Below the pieces are notes generated by a model. That model had not been told where the DNA came from. It was given only the letters and a program-made list of their open reading frames with translations, and did not search any database. DNA of 6,220 nt from assembly GCA_937967805.1 (NCBI GenBank), contig CALBTC010000509.1:1-6220 (forward strand), read 5' to 3'. Source of the DNA: an uncultured Anaerolineaceae bacterium. Its GTDB lineage: Bacteria > Chloroflexota > Anaerolineae > Promineifilales > Promineifilaceae. Of the stretch, positions 6,027 to 6,220 are shown one piece after another (positions within the stretch are counted from its first letter, which is position 1; the number at the start of each line of letters is the position of its first letter). Position numbers and translations under genes: made by a program.

Positions 6027-6220
6027 ATGACTGAGTCTGACAACACCATCCATCGAATTTTGGCCGTGGATGACGATCCATTTAATTTGCGTATCGTAAG
6101 CCACGCATTGGAGCAAACAGGGTATGAGGTAATGACCGCCAGTTCTGGTGAAGAAGCTTTGTCGATGATTACCCAACATGGGCTGCCCCACATGGCCATT
6201 GTGGATATTCACATGCCACC
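6027..6220 (+). CDS. Receiver-domain protein, N-terminal part (runs off the right edge)
   Basis: The frame starts at ATG 6027 and is open to the window end, with 64 complete codons. It reads as a response-regulator receiver: 'HRILAVDDDP' with the acidic cluster D15-D17, and 'MAIVDIHMP' with phosphoacceptor D60. It aligns without gaps to the upstream regulator, with 30 identities in 65 residues by hand count, including the shared VMTA, SGE and GLPH segments. The two therefore look like products of a tandem duplication. The output domain is not visible: it could be another transcription factor, a stand-alone receiver, a hybrid kinase or an enzyme. The 47-bp gap from the upstream stop has a T-run but no hairpin, so co-transcription is likely. 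Confidence 0.88.
   Translation, partial: MTESDNTIHRILAVDDDPFNLRIVSHALEQTGYEVMTASSGEEALSMITQHGLPHMAIVDIHMP

Overview
The window looks like ordinary chromosomal DNA from a member of the Chloroflexota (Anaerolineae/Ardenticatenia/Caldilineae-like). This placement is an inference. It rests on the Thr-Pro-Asn-rich lipoprotein linker, the 'AISGFNI' form of the ComEC signature, moderate-to-high GC, and a very frequent palindromic octamer, ACGGCCGT. No mobile element, CRISPR array, rRNA or tRNA was seen.

Layout, left to right. (1) The 3' end of a plus-strand homoserine dehydrogenase of the ThrA/MetL type enters from the left edge and stops at 403. (2) A short repeat-rich gap, with an inverted repeat that can fold into a long hairpin, separates it from a convergent minus-strand gene (458-1999). 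That gene encodes a secreted lipoprotein with a Pro/Thr linker and four copies of a roughly 105-residue DUF7282-like beta domain. (3) A 263-bp divergent intergenic region holds a good minus-strand promoter for the lipoprotein and a consensus plus-strand -10 with a 10-bp palindrome at the expected start site. (4) A small plus-strand GTG-start gene (2263-2508) encodes an 81-residue coiled-coil/leucine-zipper protein and ends in a perfect 22-bp palindrome terminator. (5) comEC (2567-4945, minus) encodes a full-length DNA-uptake channel with an intact metallo-beta-lactamase-like domain. (6) A 317-bp divergent intergenic region contains a strong 13-bp-stem hairpin with a modest T-run, which neither flanking gene explains, followed by an extended -10 promoter. 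(7) A complete OmpR/PhoB-type response regulator (5263-5979) is followed 47 bp later by the start of a second receiver-domain protein (6027 to the right edge, incomplete). The two are about 46% identical over 65 ungapped residues and are probably co-transcribed.

The genes do not form one pathway: amino-acid biosynthesis, a surface lipoprotein, natural transformation and two-component signalling sit side by side as separate transcription units. The signal the gene list does not explain is the octamer ACGGCCGT. It occurs 13 times in 6.2 kb, in three codon phases and once between genes, comparable to the HIP1 octamer of cyanobacteria. I found no clear candidate for a wholly new biological system; the octamer and the unexplained hairpin deserve the closest look.
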